Below, in pieces: positions 12,701 through 23,820 of a stretch of DNA of 64,000 nt. A program made the position numbers and the translations under genes. The notes under the pieces were generated by a model. The model did no database searches. It was given only the letters and a program-made list of their open reading frames with translations, and was not told the DNA's origin. Source of the DNA: Rhizoclosmatium globosum (Eukaryota > Chytridiomycota > Chytridiomycetes > Chytridiales > Chytriomycetaceae); assembly GCA_002104985.1 (NCBI GenBank), contig MCGO01000013.1, positions 186,001-250,000 of the forward strand, written 5' to 3'. The first letter of the stretch is position 1. The number at the start of each line of letters is the position of its first letter.

Positions 12701-13117
12701 CCTGGGCTGCAGTTGCTGCGATTGAGGTGGTTCAGGAGAGGCGGACGTTGCGCCTGAGGCCGATCTCTTTCTGACAGTAATCTGGCCCATAGTGAGAAAT
12801 GAAGCGGAAGGAGCGCGTTTGACGGGATTCGCAATGTGGGTTGGCGGACTTGTTGTCGCTGCCGAAGACGAAGACATTGAAAGAACAGGGTTCGCAGCAA
12901 CAGACAATCGACGCGGCGGAGTTGCGGCTGCGTCCGAGCGAGGCAGGGTTCGTTGGTTCTCTGTCAAAGTCGAAGTCGAAGTTGAAGCCACTTTGAACAA
13001 CCCAAAACTAATGTTCTTTCGCCGCGTTCCAAAGTGCCACAGAAGCTCCTTTCCTGCTTCGTCGACGGTGACGTAGTGCCGGAAGTACGTGCGCGGCTTG
13101 ACTGTTACTTCCTGCAT
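9792..13117 (-). CDS. OSH3: Osh3-type oxysterol-binding protein (GOLD-PH-FFAT-ORD)
   Basis: Lipid-transfer protein of ER contact sites. Exons are 12313-13117, 10554-11993, 10254-10494 and 9792-10203, giving 965 residues. Domains: an N-terminal GOLD-like region (residues about 1-215, split by a Ser/Pro-rich insert), a PH domain (about 225-305, [19 protein letters not shown]), a coiled/Ser-rich linker, an FFAT-like motif QFYDAVE at 481-487 followed by acidic residues (binds VAP/Scs2), and the oxysterol-binding domain with EKVSHHPP in place of the classical EQVSHHPP. The end carries the usual basic coiled tail. Yeast Osh3 binds PI4P and stimulates Sac1, whose gene is also in this window. Intron 1 (11994-12312) is about five times the local norm. 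The gene diverges from the sulfate transporter. No frame breaks. Confidence 0.93.
11994..12312 (-). repeat. Long intron with near-repeated units
   Basis: Intron 1 of the Osh3-like gene is 319 bases, while most introns here are 45-65. It contains three or four imperfect copies of a unit with the core GATTTCTAAATT followed by a GACT.CGTCGACC-like element, at about 12060-12100, 12137-12175 and 12220-12245, spaced about 80 bases apart. No open frame or terminal repeats suggest a mobile element. Confidence 0.55.
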
Positions 13118-13628
13118 CGTTTAGAACGGGTTGTGTGGCAGTTGGTTGGCTGCACTCGGTCAATCTTTTTGCGAACACCCTTCTTGAAAATCCCTTCTAC
13201 TCGTCTTCTCCTTCTCAGCTAAACGATGGGTTTATTGCCCGTTATCGGTACGAGGAATGAATCCGCAACATGTTGTGTTCAAACCAGTCAGCTCTTAACT
13301 TTGTTGCGACCATTTTGCAGCTCTTTCATGGGTAGTGACATTATTTAATGAGTTCGTGTCGATTGAGGTATGATACACCTACATCCGTTTTTTGGAAAAA
13401 TTGAGTGTGGTTAACGGTTACAGACTGAATGCCTCAAAATCATTAATGTGCCCCCTGCTTGCGTCTGCAAGCTCATCAAAACAAATTTGGAATGTTCCCA
13501 AATTGCGAATTTACGGAGCTCCAAGCCCAACAGTCTGATTCGTGGATGATGCCATCGCACGGGCACTGTTATCTCCCTTCCGCCATCGCCCCACAAATTG
13601 CTTGCGAACAACTCTGTCCTCAATCTGT
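13118..13628. promoter_or_regulatory. Divergent intergenic region between OSH3-like and SulP genes
   Basis: A 511-base gap between two genes that start back to back, so it should contain both promoters. I see no TATA-like box at a convincing distance, no RNA gene and no repeat. The SulP frame stays open upstream of its first ATG (to about 13542) but without an earlier ATG. Confidence 0.4.
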
Positions 13629-15894
13629 ATGCAGATCCCACGGGCTTACGAGCAGATACAGCATCCAGAGACTCAGATCCAGTCCTTCAAGCGAAAGGCT
13701 CAAGATGCATTCCTTGACCTTCCCAACTCTACCGCAGAGTACTTTAAGTCTCTCTTTCCAATCTTTCAATGGATCCATCGCTACAACTCCAAATGGTTTC
13801 TTCATGATTTGATTGCTGGTATGACTGTCACTCTTGTTGTCATCCCACAGGTACCATCTGCTTTTGTTTCTTGTCTTGTTTGGTCATTTTTAAACATCAT
13901 ACACTTGCTAGGCAATTGGATATTCAACAAAGCTTGCAAATCTCCCAGCTCAGTTCGGATTGTACACTTCATTTGTCGGTTGTTTGATTTATGCTCCCTT
14001 TGCAACATCAAAAGGTGACCTCCCGATCAAACATGATGGAAATTTGGAGCTAAATCACCTTAATCCACCCACAGACGTCACGATCGGTCCAACTGCCGTC
14101 CTCTCTCTTCTCGTCGGACATTGTGTCACAACGTACATTCCAAATGCAACAACATCCGAAGCAGTCACATACGCCCTCACTCTTGGTTTCTGGAGTGGAC
14201 TCATTGAACTGTTTATCGGAATTTTCCGTTGGGGAATTGTTACAGACTTTGTCCCAATTCCTGTGATTGCTGGTTTCACTTCTGGTGCTGCCGTTCAAAT
14301 TATTATCCAACAGGCACCAAGTCTTTTAGGTATCAAGGGTGTCAATACCACAAATGCGCCATATCAAGTCCTTGCTGATATCTTCAACAGTATTGGAGGC
14401 ATTTCGAAATATGATGCGATTTTCGGCTTGACTGCCTTGGTGACGATTCTAATCATCAAACACAGTATGGCGATTGCTTCTCGAAAGGTTCCTGGTCTGA
14501 GATATATCGGATACCTCTGTTACGCAATCACGTTGGTTGTTGCAACTGGTATCTCCTATGCTTTACGTGGGAACCCTGATATCCCAATTTCGATTGTCAA
14601 GAGTGTTCCTTGGGGGTTGTCGGGAATCCAGCAGCCCAATTTGTCACTTCCTTATGCTGCGTCCATCTTTCCTGCGATTCCGTCTGTTTTCTTGGTGTCG
14701 CTCTTGGAACACATTGCCGTTGTGAAGACCTATGGCCGTATAAACGGATACAATCCTGACTCCAATCAAGAAATTGTTGCAATTGGTCTGACGAATGTGT
14801 GTGCCTCTTTTGTTGGAGGGTTCCCTGCGACCGGTTCCTTCTCCCGTAGTGCCATCAAGTCTGCAACAGGTGTCAAGACCCCACTCGGAACATTTTACAC
14901 AGGAATCTTGGTTATCGTTTGTCTCTTTACGCTCACAAACGTTCTATACTATATTCCAAACTCTGTTCTCGCTGCCATCGTCATCACCGCCATCAGCGAC
15001 CTGTTTGTCAACTTCAAAATCATCAAGAGTCTCTGGGAAGTCGAAATCTTTGATTTCATCTCCTTCTCCATCGGCTTCGTCGTCACCTGTGCCACAAACA
15101 TCGAAAACGCAATTTATGCATCGGTAGCCTGGTCCCTCCTCGTCCTCCTCATCCGCGTCGCAAGACCAAACATCAAAGTCCTCGTCCGCACAAACCAAGG
15201 CCACTGGATCGACCCAGAAGCAACAGGAACCTACCGCCGCCCCTCCCTCCGCCCCATCGACCCAACCGGAATCCTCGTCTTCAAAATCGACGAATCCTTA
15301 ACATACCCCAACTCAGGCTACTTTGTCAAACGCCTCAAAGAAACCATCATCGACAACTTTGAATACACCCCGTTCCACATTTACCGTGTCGAGCGTGAGT
15401 GGGCGGCTCAGGGGATGGAGCAGCGGTACAAGTACAAAGCAGAACGCAGTTGGAATGATAACACGGAACAACGCGTCCGTGAGCGTGAGAGACGTGGGTA
15501 TGCGGCGCTTCCGAAGTTGAGAGCGATTGTGCTTGACTTTTCGTCTGTGAGTCATGTGGATTTCACGGGATTGCAGGCGTTGTTGGATGCGAAGGATGAT
15601 GCAGAGAGGTATGCGGGGCGTGCTGTTCCGTTCCATTTTGCGAATGTGAGAAAGTATCAGTTGAATGCTCTGGTTCGCGTGCATGGCACGGAGTCGGGTG
15701 TTAATTTGGATGCTACTCCTGGGGCTGAGGTTGCTGTGGATTATCAACACGGATTTCAAGGTTTTTGGAAATCGATTGTTAAGAGACCTGAGGAGATTGA
15801 GCTGAAAAGACAGAGAGAGTCTGCTGCACTTGGATACTTCCACTTCAGCGTTGACGATGCTGTTGAGGCTGCTCATTTTGAAACCATGACTTGA
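13629..15894 (+). CDS. SulP-family sulfate permease with STAS domain
   Basis: Plasma-membrane anion transporter, most likely sulfate uptake. Exons are 13629-13850, 13912-14014 and 14075-15894, giving 714 residues. The canonical SulP signature (IPQ|AIGYSTKLANLPAQFGLY) is split by intron 1. Intron 2 must be removed to give the conserved SKDVTIGPTAVLSLL; it reads through as open frame if retained. Many hydrophobic helices follow (about residues 60-480), with the family motif NVCASFVGGFPATGSFSRSA. A C-terminal STAS domain (about 540-680) contains LDFSSVSHVDFTGLQAL. The start at 13629 is the first in-frame ATG. Codon use shifts mildly along the long exon but nothing suggests transfer. Confidence 0.95.
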
Positions 15895-16027
15895 AAGATA
15901 TAGGTAGAAATAGTTGATAATATCATTTCAGTAAAAAGTAGTTAATTACGATGCTATTATCATCATTTACAAAATGGGCTTATCATCACCCTCCCCAGTG
16001 AACCCATGTCGCTCTACTGAAAAACCG

Positions 16028-16099
16028 TGGAGACAGAGGGGATTGATCCCTCGGCATCTCGCATGCAAAGCGAGCGCTCTACCACTGAGCTATATCCCC
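16028..16099 (-). tRNA. tRNA-Ala (anticodon UGC)
   Basis: Minus-strand cloverleaf: a seven-pair acceptor stem including the G3:U70 wobble pair that marks alanine tRNAs, an anticodon loop reading TTTGCAT with anticodon TGC, and a good B box (GGGATCAATCCC). No intron; discriminator A. It lies just downstream of the sulfate permease gene. Confidence 0.95.
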
Positions 16100-16213
16100 G
16101 TGCTTGACCTAAGGGTGTAGAACGTACTATTCTTATTTTTATGCAGTAGCCAACATAACTGTATTAATAACTTCATATATCACATGTTTTATTGACTTCA
16201 TTATCAAAATATC

Positions 16214-16758
16214 TCAAGGACGGCCAGTGCTAACCGTGTTCCATTGCTTTCCTTGAAAGTTACCAGGAGGATAGTAGTCACAAACAAGAATAATGTCATT
16301 TTGACCGTTCTTCTTTGGATCACGGCCCACAGCAACTCCACATCCCACATGAGTAGTTGACTTCCAGAGAACCTGACTCACGTGGTTATAGGTTCCAGGC
16401 TTCTGTGGAATGGGCTCGCTGTTCCAGTTTCCAATAAGAGAGGAATAAGGAAGCTGTGATACTGAAGAGGGAAATGGATTCGACTGGAATATCCATGCAA
16501 TATTTTGACCGACGTTTTGAGTTTGGCCGTGAGGATTTGGTTGTGCCATAAAGTTTGGATAGCTCTTGGAATGAGATGCCCCTATAATAGTAACATTAGA
16601 TTCAGAATATAGTGATTGTGGTTACGCTTACAACTCGCAGCTTGGTTGGCAATGCTTGAATCCCACTTGAGAGGAGCAGCACCATACTTTGCACGCATGG
16701 CGTTGTGGGAATAGAGAATGGAGTTGATTGAAGCTTGGTCTAACTGTACAACAGACAT
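16214..16758 (-). CDS. CAP/PR-1 (SCP-like) superfamily protein
   Basis: Exons are 16632-16758 and 16214-16581, giving 164 residues. CAP-domain motifs are clear: helix 1 with HNAMRAKYGAAPLKWD, the HGQTQNVGQNIAW box, the CAP1-like YNHVSQVLWKSTTHVGCGVA, and the CAP2-like VCDYYPPGNF near the C-terminus. These domains are usually secreted and bind sterols or lipids. No signal peptide is visible after the ATG at 16758 and only two cysteines are present, so it may be an intracellular GAPR-1-like form, or a short 5' exon encoding a signal peptide was missed. The gene diverges from MAD2 across about 360 bases. Confidence 0.88.
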
Positions 16759-17119
16759 ATTTGATTGGAGAGTTGTTTAGGTTTAGATTTAGTTTGCAGA
16801 AGTTGCTGAGATACAATGAGTAGGATGGATCCTCTTTATTTATACCTCGCTATACCATCGAACATCAGCAGAACAGCAGTAGTTGGTTGAAATTGAGTGA
16901 GGTAGAACAGTGGTCAAACCAAAGGAAAGTGGTAGAACCTTGCACTCAAAATCACAGCGAATGCCGGAATTCGAATACATCATGGTTCTGAATGCCACAA
17001 ACATCTCTGTATTCTCTAAATGCTATACCCCCCATCCAACATAGTCTGATAACATCTGTTTGGAGCCTCTTTTGGTTTCCTAACAATATTAAAATCTTGT
17101 CCGAACAAAACCATTCCAA
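16759..17119. promoter_or_regulatory. Divergent intergenic region, CAP gene and MAD2
   Basis: A 361-base gap between two back-to-back start codons, so both promoters should lie here. A TATTTATA-type A/T run occurs about 80 bases upstream of the CAP ATG. No RNA gene, repeat or further open frame stands out. Confidence 0.35.
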
Positions 17120-17963
17120 ATGGCCACCATCCAAAAGCAGCGACAAATCACACTCCGCGGCTCAGCCCAAATCGTCACTGAGTTCTTTGACTTCAGCATC
17201 AACAGGTACATAGATAGTTATTAGCTCTAGGCCTAGTAAAGCACCGTCTGACACTTGTCCAAGCATCCTCTTCCAACGCGCAATCTATCCACCCGAAGAC
17301 TTCAAAGTAGTCAAACGCTATGGCCTGAATCTCGTGAGTTGATGCGGCACAGTCTCCTCAAGTTCCAACTAACCCACGTTTCAGCTCGTCAACGCCGACT
17401 TTGCCGTCCAGGCCTACCTCAAACAGATCATGACCCAGATTGAAAGTAAACCCACCCATCCTTTAAACGCCCCTCCTGACACCTTTGCCCTAAACCGGCT
17501 CTTAGAGTGGATTCTCGCCAAAACAATCCAAAAGCTCGTCCTCGTAATCACATCACTCGAAACACGCGAAGTCCTCGAACGCTGGCAATTCAACATTCAA
17601 CTTGAAGCGGGCTCGTCATCGGCGCCAGCGACAAACAAGGAGAACGCGGCAAAGAACACTTCTGCTGCTTCTCAGGCACAGCAGCAACAACAGCCAAAGA
17701 CAGAGAAGGAAATCCACGCTGAAATTGCCGCCATCATGCGCCAAATTACTGCGTCCGTCTCGTTTCTTCCTATGATGACGGAGCCATGCACATTTAACGT
17801 GTTGACTTACACTGACAAAGATGCTGAAGTTCCAAGCACATGGATTGACAGCGATGCTAAAATGATTACAAAGAATGCTGAACAGGTCAAGTTGAGATCG
17901 TTTAGCACGAGTGTGCATAAGGTGGACGCGTTGGTTGCATATCGGTTGGGGGAGGAGTTGTGA
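17120..17963 (+). CDS. MAD2: MAD2 spindle-assembly checkpoint HORMA protein
   Basis: HORMA-domain protein that binds Cdc20/Mad1 at unattached kinetochores and delays anaphase. Exons are 17120-17205, 17264-17333, 17385-17445 and 17506-17963, giving 224 residues. Family landmarks: the N-terminal ITLRGSAQIVTEFFDFSIN, the YPPEDFKVVKRYGLNL strand after intron 1, LVLVITSLETREVLERWQF, and the safety-belt end with STWIDSDAKMI and LRSFSTSVHKVDALVAYRL. A 35-residue Ala/Gln/Ser-rich insert after LERWQFNIQ makes it longer than human MAD2 (205). It converges on the F-box-like gene with only about 50 bases between stop codons. Confidence 0.96.
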
Positions 17964-18014
17964 TTCTCGGAAATCGCAGAGTTGTGCAACTGATTTATGA
18001 AATAATAATGGCAT

Positions 18015-18899
18015 TTATTTATTCTCTGTATTATAATGCACACGTCGCCAACTCCACTTCAAGTCAGTTGATTCGTTCACAAACCCGATAGACCTCAATA
18101 AACTGATTTCATCGTCACGCATCTTCCCGAAAAATGCAAAGGAAATATGCGTTATTCCTGTATTCGCCAAAACGCGAATCAGGCCCATCCGAATTTCGTA
18201 TGATGATGAATAGAAACTCAACGTCTTCAAACTGGGAATTCCGACAACTAAATCAGGCAGCATTTTCGGGACATTGGAATCCTTGTGGAACGTGGAGGTG
18301 AATTGTAACGACTGCAATCGTCTACACTGTTTCAACGATTCCGAAAGTCCATCCGACAACATCCCCTCAATCCGAATTGGATTCAAAGCAATCAACGCTT
18401 TCTTATAACTCTCAATCTCGTGCGCAGAGGTATGATCCCGATGAGCAAAAGGGATATGAAACTTGATGGTATCAATCTGTTTCTTCTGGCTCGCCCACGT
18501 CTGCAAATCATATAGAGCCACAATCGATATCGTGATGGATAGGTTGGTGCATAAAAGAGATCCAATGGCTGGTACCTCCTTGTATTGCAGCGGCGCAACA
18601 GAGACAGATCCGTTGTATCGTGCGAGGAGGAGAAAGTAGGCTTCAAGCACTTGTCGCTGTTGCTGGTGCCATTTCTGAACACTTGTTATATGAACATGTG
18701 GCCAGGCGTCACTGACGTAATAGCTGCCCAAGCTCTGTCCTGCTCCATAAAGTGTGTCCGCTATGTGATTCAATACTGGAACTGCTCGGCAGAACCGAAG
18801 CATGGATTGTCCGTCCAAGTAGTGAATTATGGAGTCCAGAAGCTCTTGTGGAATATCATGAATGCTGTGTGATTCTTCTGGTGGGTCCGAAGTTGGCAT
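18015..18899 (-). CDS. F-box-like protein
   Basis: Single-exon gene, 294 residues from the ATG at 18899 (an in-frame TTG lies just upstream). Residues about 15-60 read as an F-box-type motif (HDIPQELLDSIIHYLDGQS). The rest has leucine-rich segments, such as a LRVLANTGITHISFAFFG stretch, that could form degenerate LRR-like substrate-binding repeats. F-box proteins recruit substrates to SCF ubiquitin ligases via Skp1. No substrate can be inferred. Small F-box/LRR proteins of this kind are often lineage-specific in fungi. Confidence 0.6.
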   Translation of the reverse strand: MPTSDPPEESHSIHDIPQELLDSIIHYLDGQSMLRFCRAVPVLNHIADTLYGAGQSLGSYYVSDAWPHVHITSVQKWHQQQRQVLEAYFLLLARYNGSVSVAPLQYKEVPAIGSLLCTNLSITISIVALYDLQTWASQKKQIDTIKFHIPFAHRDHTSAHEIESYKKALIALNPIRIEGMLSDGLSESLKQCRRLQSLQFTSTFHKDSNVPKMLPDLVVGIPSLKTLSFYSSSYEIRMGLIRVLANTGITHISFAFFGKMRDDEISLLRSIGFVNESTDLKWSWRRVHYNTENK

Positions 18900-18988
18900 T
18901 TGAAACAAAGAATTAATACTAATAAACGAATATATTTTCTATATCACAGATTCTAAATATGATTTAACTTCAAATGTAAGAGAAAAAA

Positions 18989-21900
18989 CTATTTCTCTGA
19001 AGATGAATCCCACTCTATCGCAGTAACATACCCATCTGTTCCACTTGCTCCGCTTCTCACACTACTCAATGCGCTTCTAGCAGTATAGTATCCATCACTT
19101 TCACTTTCACTCATCCCATCCGCAACTAACCCCCTCTTGCTTCGACTCCGTTGACTTTCAGGTGCAGTCAAGAACCCACTCCCAACTTCATCCTCATCGT
19201 CAAATGGCGTTGCATGAACTTGAAGCGGTTGCACCCCAGAACTGAGTTCAAACGCCGGTGTTCGCACTCCGCTACTGCTCCCGCTCGCCTTCATAGTTCC
19301 TTGACGGCTCATTTCACCCACAGCAATTTCATAATTTGACGAAGGGTATGAAACAACTCGCGGAGAGTTTGGACCGCTTGATATGGAGCTCCCACTTGAC
19401 GCATCGTGTGCTTGAGATGCGTGCCAGAAACCCATGGAGGAGGTGCGTGGGTTTGGCGCTGCTGGCACAGAAATTGTCGACGCAATGCGAAGTCGGTTTC
19501 CAGAGTCGTGTACGGATTCGTTGCTCAAGAGACTAGATCGGTAGGAGGCGGCATCGTTTTGAGAGTTGGAAGACATGGAGGCAGCGTATCCTAGCGAGGA
19601 TTGGATTGAACTTCGGAACGATGTTTGAGACTCACGTCCGCCTCCTGGGGTTGGGTCAACCGGGAGAGGGGAAACAGCAAGCTCGCGATCTGTAACAGAG
19701 GCAGCCGCTTTGATGCTTTCAACTGCAGATCGAATTGATGGTGGTGCTGGGGTTTTGCTTGTCGGTTCGTTTACTGCAGGCTTTATAGTCTCAACTGGCG
19801 CCAAAACTCTAGCCTCCAGCATTGGAGATGGTGTCGATGCCACGGTCGATGCTGCCATAATGGACGATGAACCGATTCCCCCCTGTCTAGCCCAAGCACC
19901 TTCTCCTCTGCTTTCTAGAGTTCCAAATGCGCTCATGTGCAATGTAGCATCTTCCTCAGTCTGAACAGCCATCGAAACACTTGTCGAAACAGGTCGCACA
20001 GGTTGCACAGCGTTCGCCTGTTCCAACTCCATTTCTTCCTCTTTCTCCTCTACAATGACTTCAATAACTCCTTCTTCATCCCTCAAACTCGTTTGCGTTT
20101 CTGAAGTGACCATCACGGGAACAAGCTGAATCGGAGCTCGCACGACGGTTGCCGAAGAAGAATGACTCCAAGCACTGCTTCTTCTCCGCCTATCACGGAC
20201 AGTAAGTTCCGAAAACGCACCGTTGCTTTGCCGCCGCTCTTCTTTGGTAGAGGAAAGGTTCCAAAGTCCCATAAAGCTACGACGTGGTTGTCGAACAACT
20301 GTGACATCTGAATCTCGTTTCAGAGGAGGAGATGGAGGGAGTTCGTATTTTGCTGAAGAAGAGGAGCTGAAAACGACTGTATCATCCGGTTTTTGGAAGT
20401 GCATTGGATCCGTGAAGGCTGAAGCCGGAATAAGTGTGAGGTTCGCAGTTATAGTATGAGTTTCTTTGGGAAGGGATGAAAATTCATCAAAATCGGTGGA
20501 GACGCCAGCGTCGTGCATTGTGGTCTTGATAATTGGTTCGGGCGATTTACCTGTTCAATCCAGTTAAACGAAACACATAATAAAAAAAATTGTAACATAC
20601 CATTGGACAACCCTGTCTCCATAGGCACGATACCGTTGGAATTCTCATCAGCTGCAGTATCTGCTGCCTTCTTAGATCTCCGTCTTCTTCTCATCATGAT
20701 AAAACACAAGAACATTGCTGCAATCAAAACCGCACCCAAAGTCATGACAATAATTGCCACAGTTGATAAATTTCCGTTGACAACAATCACCACTGTCCCA
20801 TTTGTTGTTGTAGGTGCAGGAGCTGAAGGGACAAAAGTTTCGAGCGTGGCAGTAGTTGTAGTGGGAATAGGAGCATTTGGTTGAGCAACAAATGGAAATT
20901 GCCGAAGTGGTCGGTGTGAATTATCGAAAAGGGCTGGTTGAATTGGCGGAACAACTGATGAGAGTGCAACCTTTCCAAATGCGGTATTGTTGTTGTTTCC
21001 AAACGAAATAGCCGTTGTTCCAGCATAAACCAGAGCAGAGCGATTTCCCTCATCGTCTGCCTGCGCCCACAAAACAGGTGTAAACGCGTATGGTGCATTC
21101 ACCCCAAGCACACCAGGTACTTTCACAGACCAATTCAACACAGTATAGTTACTTGATCGCTCGTTATAAGCATACAAATTGTACGATGAAATGGTTCCTG
21201 TTGTCACAGACGTAGACAGAATTGTTCCATTTCCAAGTGACAGTATTGACCGTTTTGAGCACGGAAGAGAACCAGAGTTGTCTCCTCCCCATGGTAAATC
21301 TCCGTTTGGTGCCATCGCCATCAACCGACCCTCCTGTCCAGCTTGATTGTTAGCTCCAACGCATAAAAAGATCCACTGCTTCGTTCTATCGAAGCCCATG
21401 GGATATGTCTGTCCATTTGATAGCAGGGGATAGTTGTCTCTCTGTTATAACTATTAGTGAGAGCACTTTGCATGAATGATGAGGAGGGGGTATGGTTGGC
21501 TCCTTTCTTTCGAACATTCCGTCAAACCTATTCACACTTGAGGTTCTGACGAAAAACTGTTGGCCGAGCTCTGATGATTCATTGTCGAATTCGACTCGCA
21601 CTCGATCACTCTTTCACTTTTTCATATCTTCGTAATAATACTCATGGTATATCGCTCCAGTCAATTAGATCTGTACATACCCCATTTGCATTCCAGAATT
21701 GAAACCACGGATTTCTGGGATCAGGTGGAACTCCATAATATCGCACAGTACTTTCTGAGTCAACTGAAATAACATACGACTGAAACTGAGAGGTAGGAGT
21801 TGCAGGAACGACTCGAAGACGAGTAAAATTGTTTCCTCCCACTTTCAAAGCAGGATTCGTTGTGAGAGCAAGAGATGGAATCGCATCCCATATGGAGATA

Positions 21901-22654
21901 TACCCAAATCCATCAGCAGATATTAAAAATGTTGAGGCAGTAGAGTCCATTAGAGAAAGAGACATGAAAGATTGTACTGATAGAGATCCAAATGTTGTGA
22001 AGGGCTGACATACAGCTGAAATAGATGATCCACCCAAAAGGGTTATACGAAGCAGGCAAGGAACACCAAGAGAGGTAGAAGCAAGAGAAAAGAGGCTTGT
22101 ATCAGTAATGATGGGGTTGAACTCTTGAACATTGCTGAGGAAAGGATAGGAGATTGTTGTTGCCTGATAACTTGGAGCGGATGATTTTGAGAATGGATCG
22201 AAAGCCATGACGTTGAGGAAAGTGCCAGAGGGTGAGGCTGAATCGTTGGACAACCAAAGCAGAAGGACAGTCGAAGCCGCATCGCTCGCACCGACAAAGG
22301 CCATTGGAACATTTGACGCATCATTAAGGTTTCCGAAGGCCACATTGAACTGTGCAAGTTTTACAGCGAACGAGGCGGATTGTGTTGAAACTGCGACGGC
22401 GCCGCGGCCACCAAAGTCGGTCAGGGCCGAGACGACAGCGCCGCTCTTTGTGACGGCCGGCGCACACAACGGCGCCCAGTTGCCGAACAGTCCGGCGCCG
22501 ACATCGACTGGCGGCGATCCTGTTTCCGGTCAGTGGATCCTGGGTCACGAAGGCCGCACTCACCCGAGGTCCGGCTGTCGAACTGCGTCCCAGTCAGCGC
22601 CACAAACGAGAACTGCTGCGCATCCACCGACGACGTGGCTGCAAATGACACCAT
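18989..22654 (-). CDS. Large single-pass membrane protein with Ser-rich cytoplasmic tail
   Basis: Function not recognised. Exons are 22564-22654, 21681-22519, 20601-21441 and 18989-20550, giving 1110 residues from the ATG at 22654. The first two thirds look extracellular: repeated Ser/Thr/Asn-rich beta-strand-like segments with several N-glycosylation sequons, possibly a propeller. A Pro/Thr-rich stalk follows, then one hydrophobic helix (about 20700-20770 in the DNA) ended by MMRRRRRSKK, then about 550 cytoplasmic Ser/Thr/acidic-rich residues. No signal peptide follows the chosen ATG. A better one (MKIWRPSLFYCLISTLITA) starts near 22736 in another frame, so the 5' end probably has an unresolved splice or a missing base. 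It could be a wall or stress sensor; that is inference. Confidence 0.6.
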
Positions 22655-23491
22655 GTGCTCTTGTTTGCTGTGATGAGAGTGGAGATCAGACAATAAAAAA
22701 GTGAGGGTCGCCAAATCTTCATTCACATAATAATAAGATAGTCAATGAGGATGTCAAAGGAATAAAATAAAAAGAAGAGAGTTCCGCTGAGGCTTAATGC
22801 ATGCATTGTCGCGCCACTTCCAGCCTTGGCTCCTGCTCTTGCGCTCCATTTCCTCCGAACGAATTTGCAGGTATCGCTGAATCCCCCGTGGTTCCAATTC
22901 ACACGGTACCAAATGTTTCAGTGAATGTACGCGCAATGGTGACTGTGACCGAGCTATTGGGTTATCACAAACCAGACCACCAACCAAATCACCAACCCCT
23001 GTCATTTTTGATTTCAAAGATGCTTTTGGAATCAAATTAAACTTCAACGTAATCAACTTTGGTAACGTTCATTCTTATTCAATAGTTACGTCCGTCACCC
23101 CTCACGTTTGAATCTTGATGCATCACGGGAAACTGAAGAACCTCTTTCGAGTGCTACGTTATAAGCAAAACCTCACAGAATAGAAAAGCCGCTTTCGATA
23201 GCAACTTCACAACATAATGAATGTCATGGAGGTTTTGATGACTTGTGGAAACCAAGCTGTACCTCAGAGTGGAGGCAATGGACTTGAAGTAGATAATTGA
23301 AGGAATACGGAACAATACGTTGAATAGATTTTGATTGTATGATTGTATATGACGTTGTTTTCTGTTTTTCGATTCTCCAGAGTCCAACCAAAGCGATAAA
23401 TGTTTGATGGATGACTGCATTTATTAAGATCCTAATGATGGCTTTGAAAGGGAACAAGGACGTTAAACTGAAGGGAGTTGAGGGAGGGCGA
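22655..23491. other. Intergenic, one uncertain minus-strand frame
   Basis: About 840 bases between the large membrane-protein gene and the COX14-like gene. An open minus-strand frame at about 22754-23005, with ATG near 23005, encodes a basic 80-odd residue peptide without recognisable motifs. It may be chance. No tRNA, repeat or clear splice pattern is seen. Confidence 0.3.
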
Positions 23492-23659
23492 TCACTGGTC
23501 AGTTTCAGATTGCTCAAGTTGTTGTTGCTTGACAGCGGCCGCCTTGTTTGTTGTTCTGACGGCACGGAATCCAAAGTCGGCGGCGAGGAGGACGGTGGAG
23601 CCAATCAGGAAGTATCCGACGGTCTTGTGGGCAACGTCCATAACTTGCTTTCCTCTCAT
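23492..23659 (-). CDS. COX14-like cytochrome c oxidase assembly protein
   Basis: A 55-residue single-exon protein starting MRGKQVMDVAHKTVGYF, with one transmembrane helix at about residues 10-30 and a charged, Gln-rich C-terminus. Length, the N-terminal GKQ..D...KT motif, the central helix and the basic residues after it resemble human COX14 (C12orf62). COX14 is an inner-membrane factor that couples COX1 synthesis to complex IV assembly. The ATG at 23659 was chosen because upstream codons do not resemble the family. The match rests on a short motif, so another small mitochondrial membrane protein is possible. Confidence 0.55.
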   Translation of the reverse strand: MRGKQVMDVAHKTVGYFLIGSTVLLAADFGFRAVRTTNKAAAVKQQQLEQSETDQ

Positions 23660-23820
23660 TCTGATTTCAAAGATGGTTTTTCGGGATGAATGCAGAATTA
23701 AAGTAACTAATACAAAAGACAACAATCAATTCATTATTGCAGTGATTCGTCATTTTGAACCGAACAGAAAGAAGAACACCGAATCCCTCGTACGAAACGT
23801 CCCACACCTCCCAACACAAA

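Noticed and set aside
22207..22704. Plus-strand open frame of 165 codons
   Set aside because: It lies antisense to in-phase, intron-joined exons of the large membrane protein and has no family motif.
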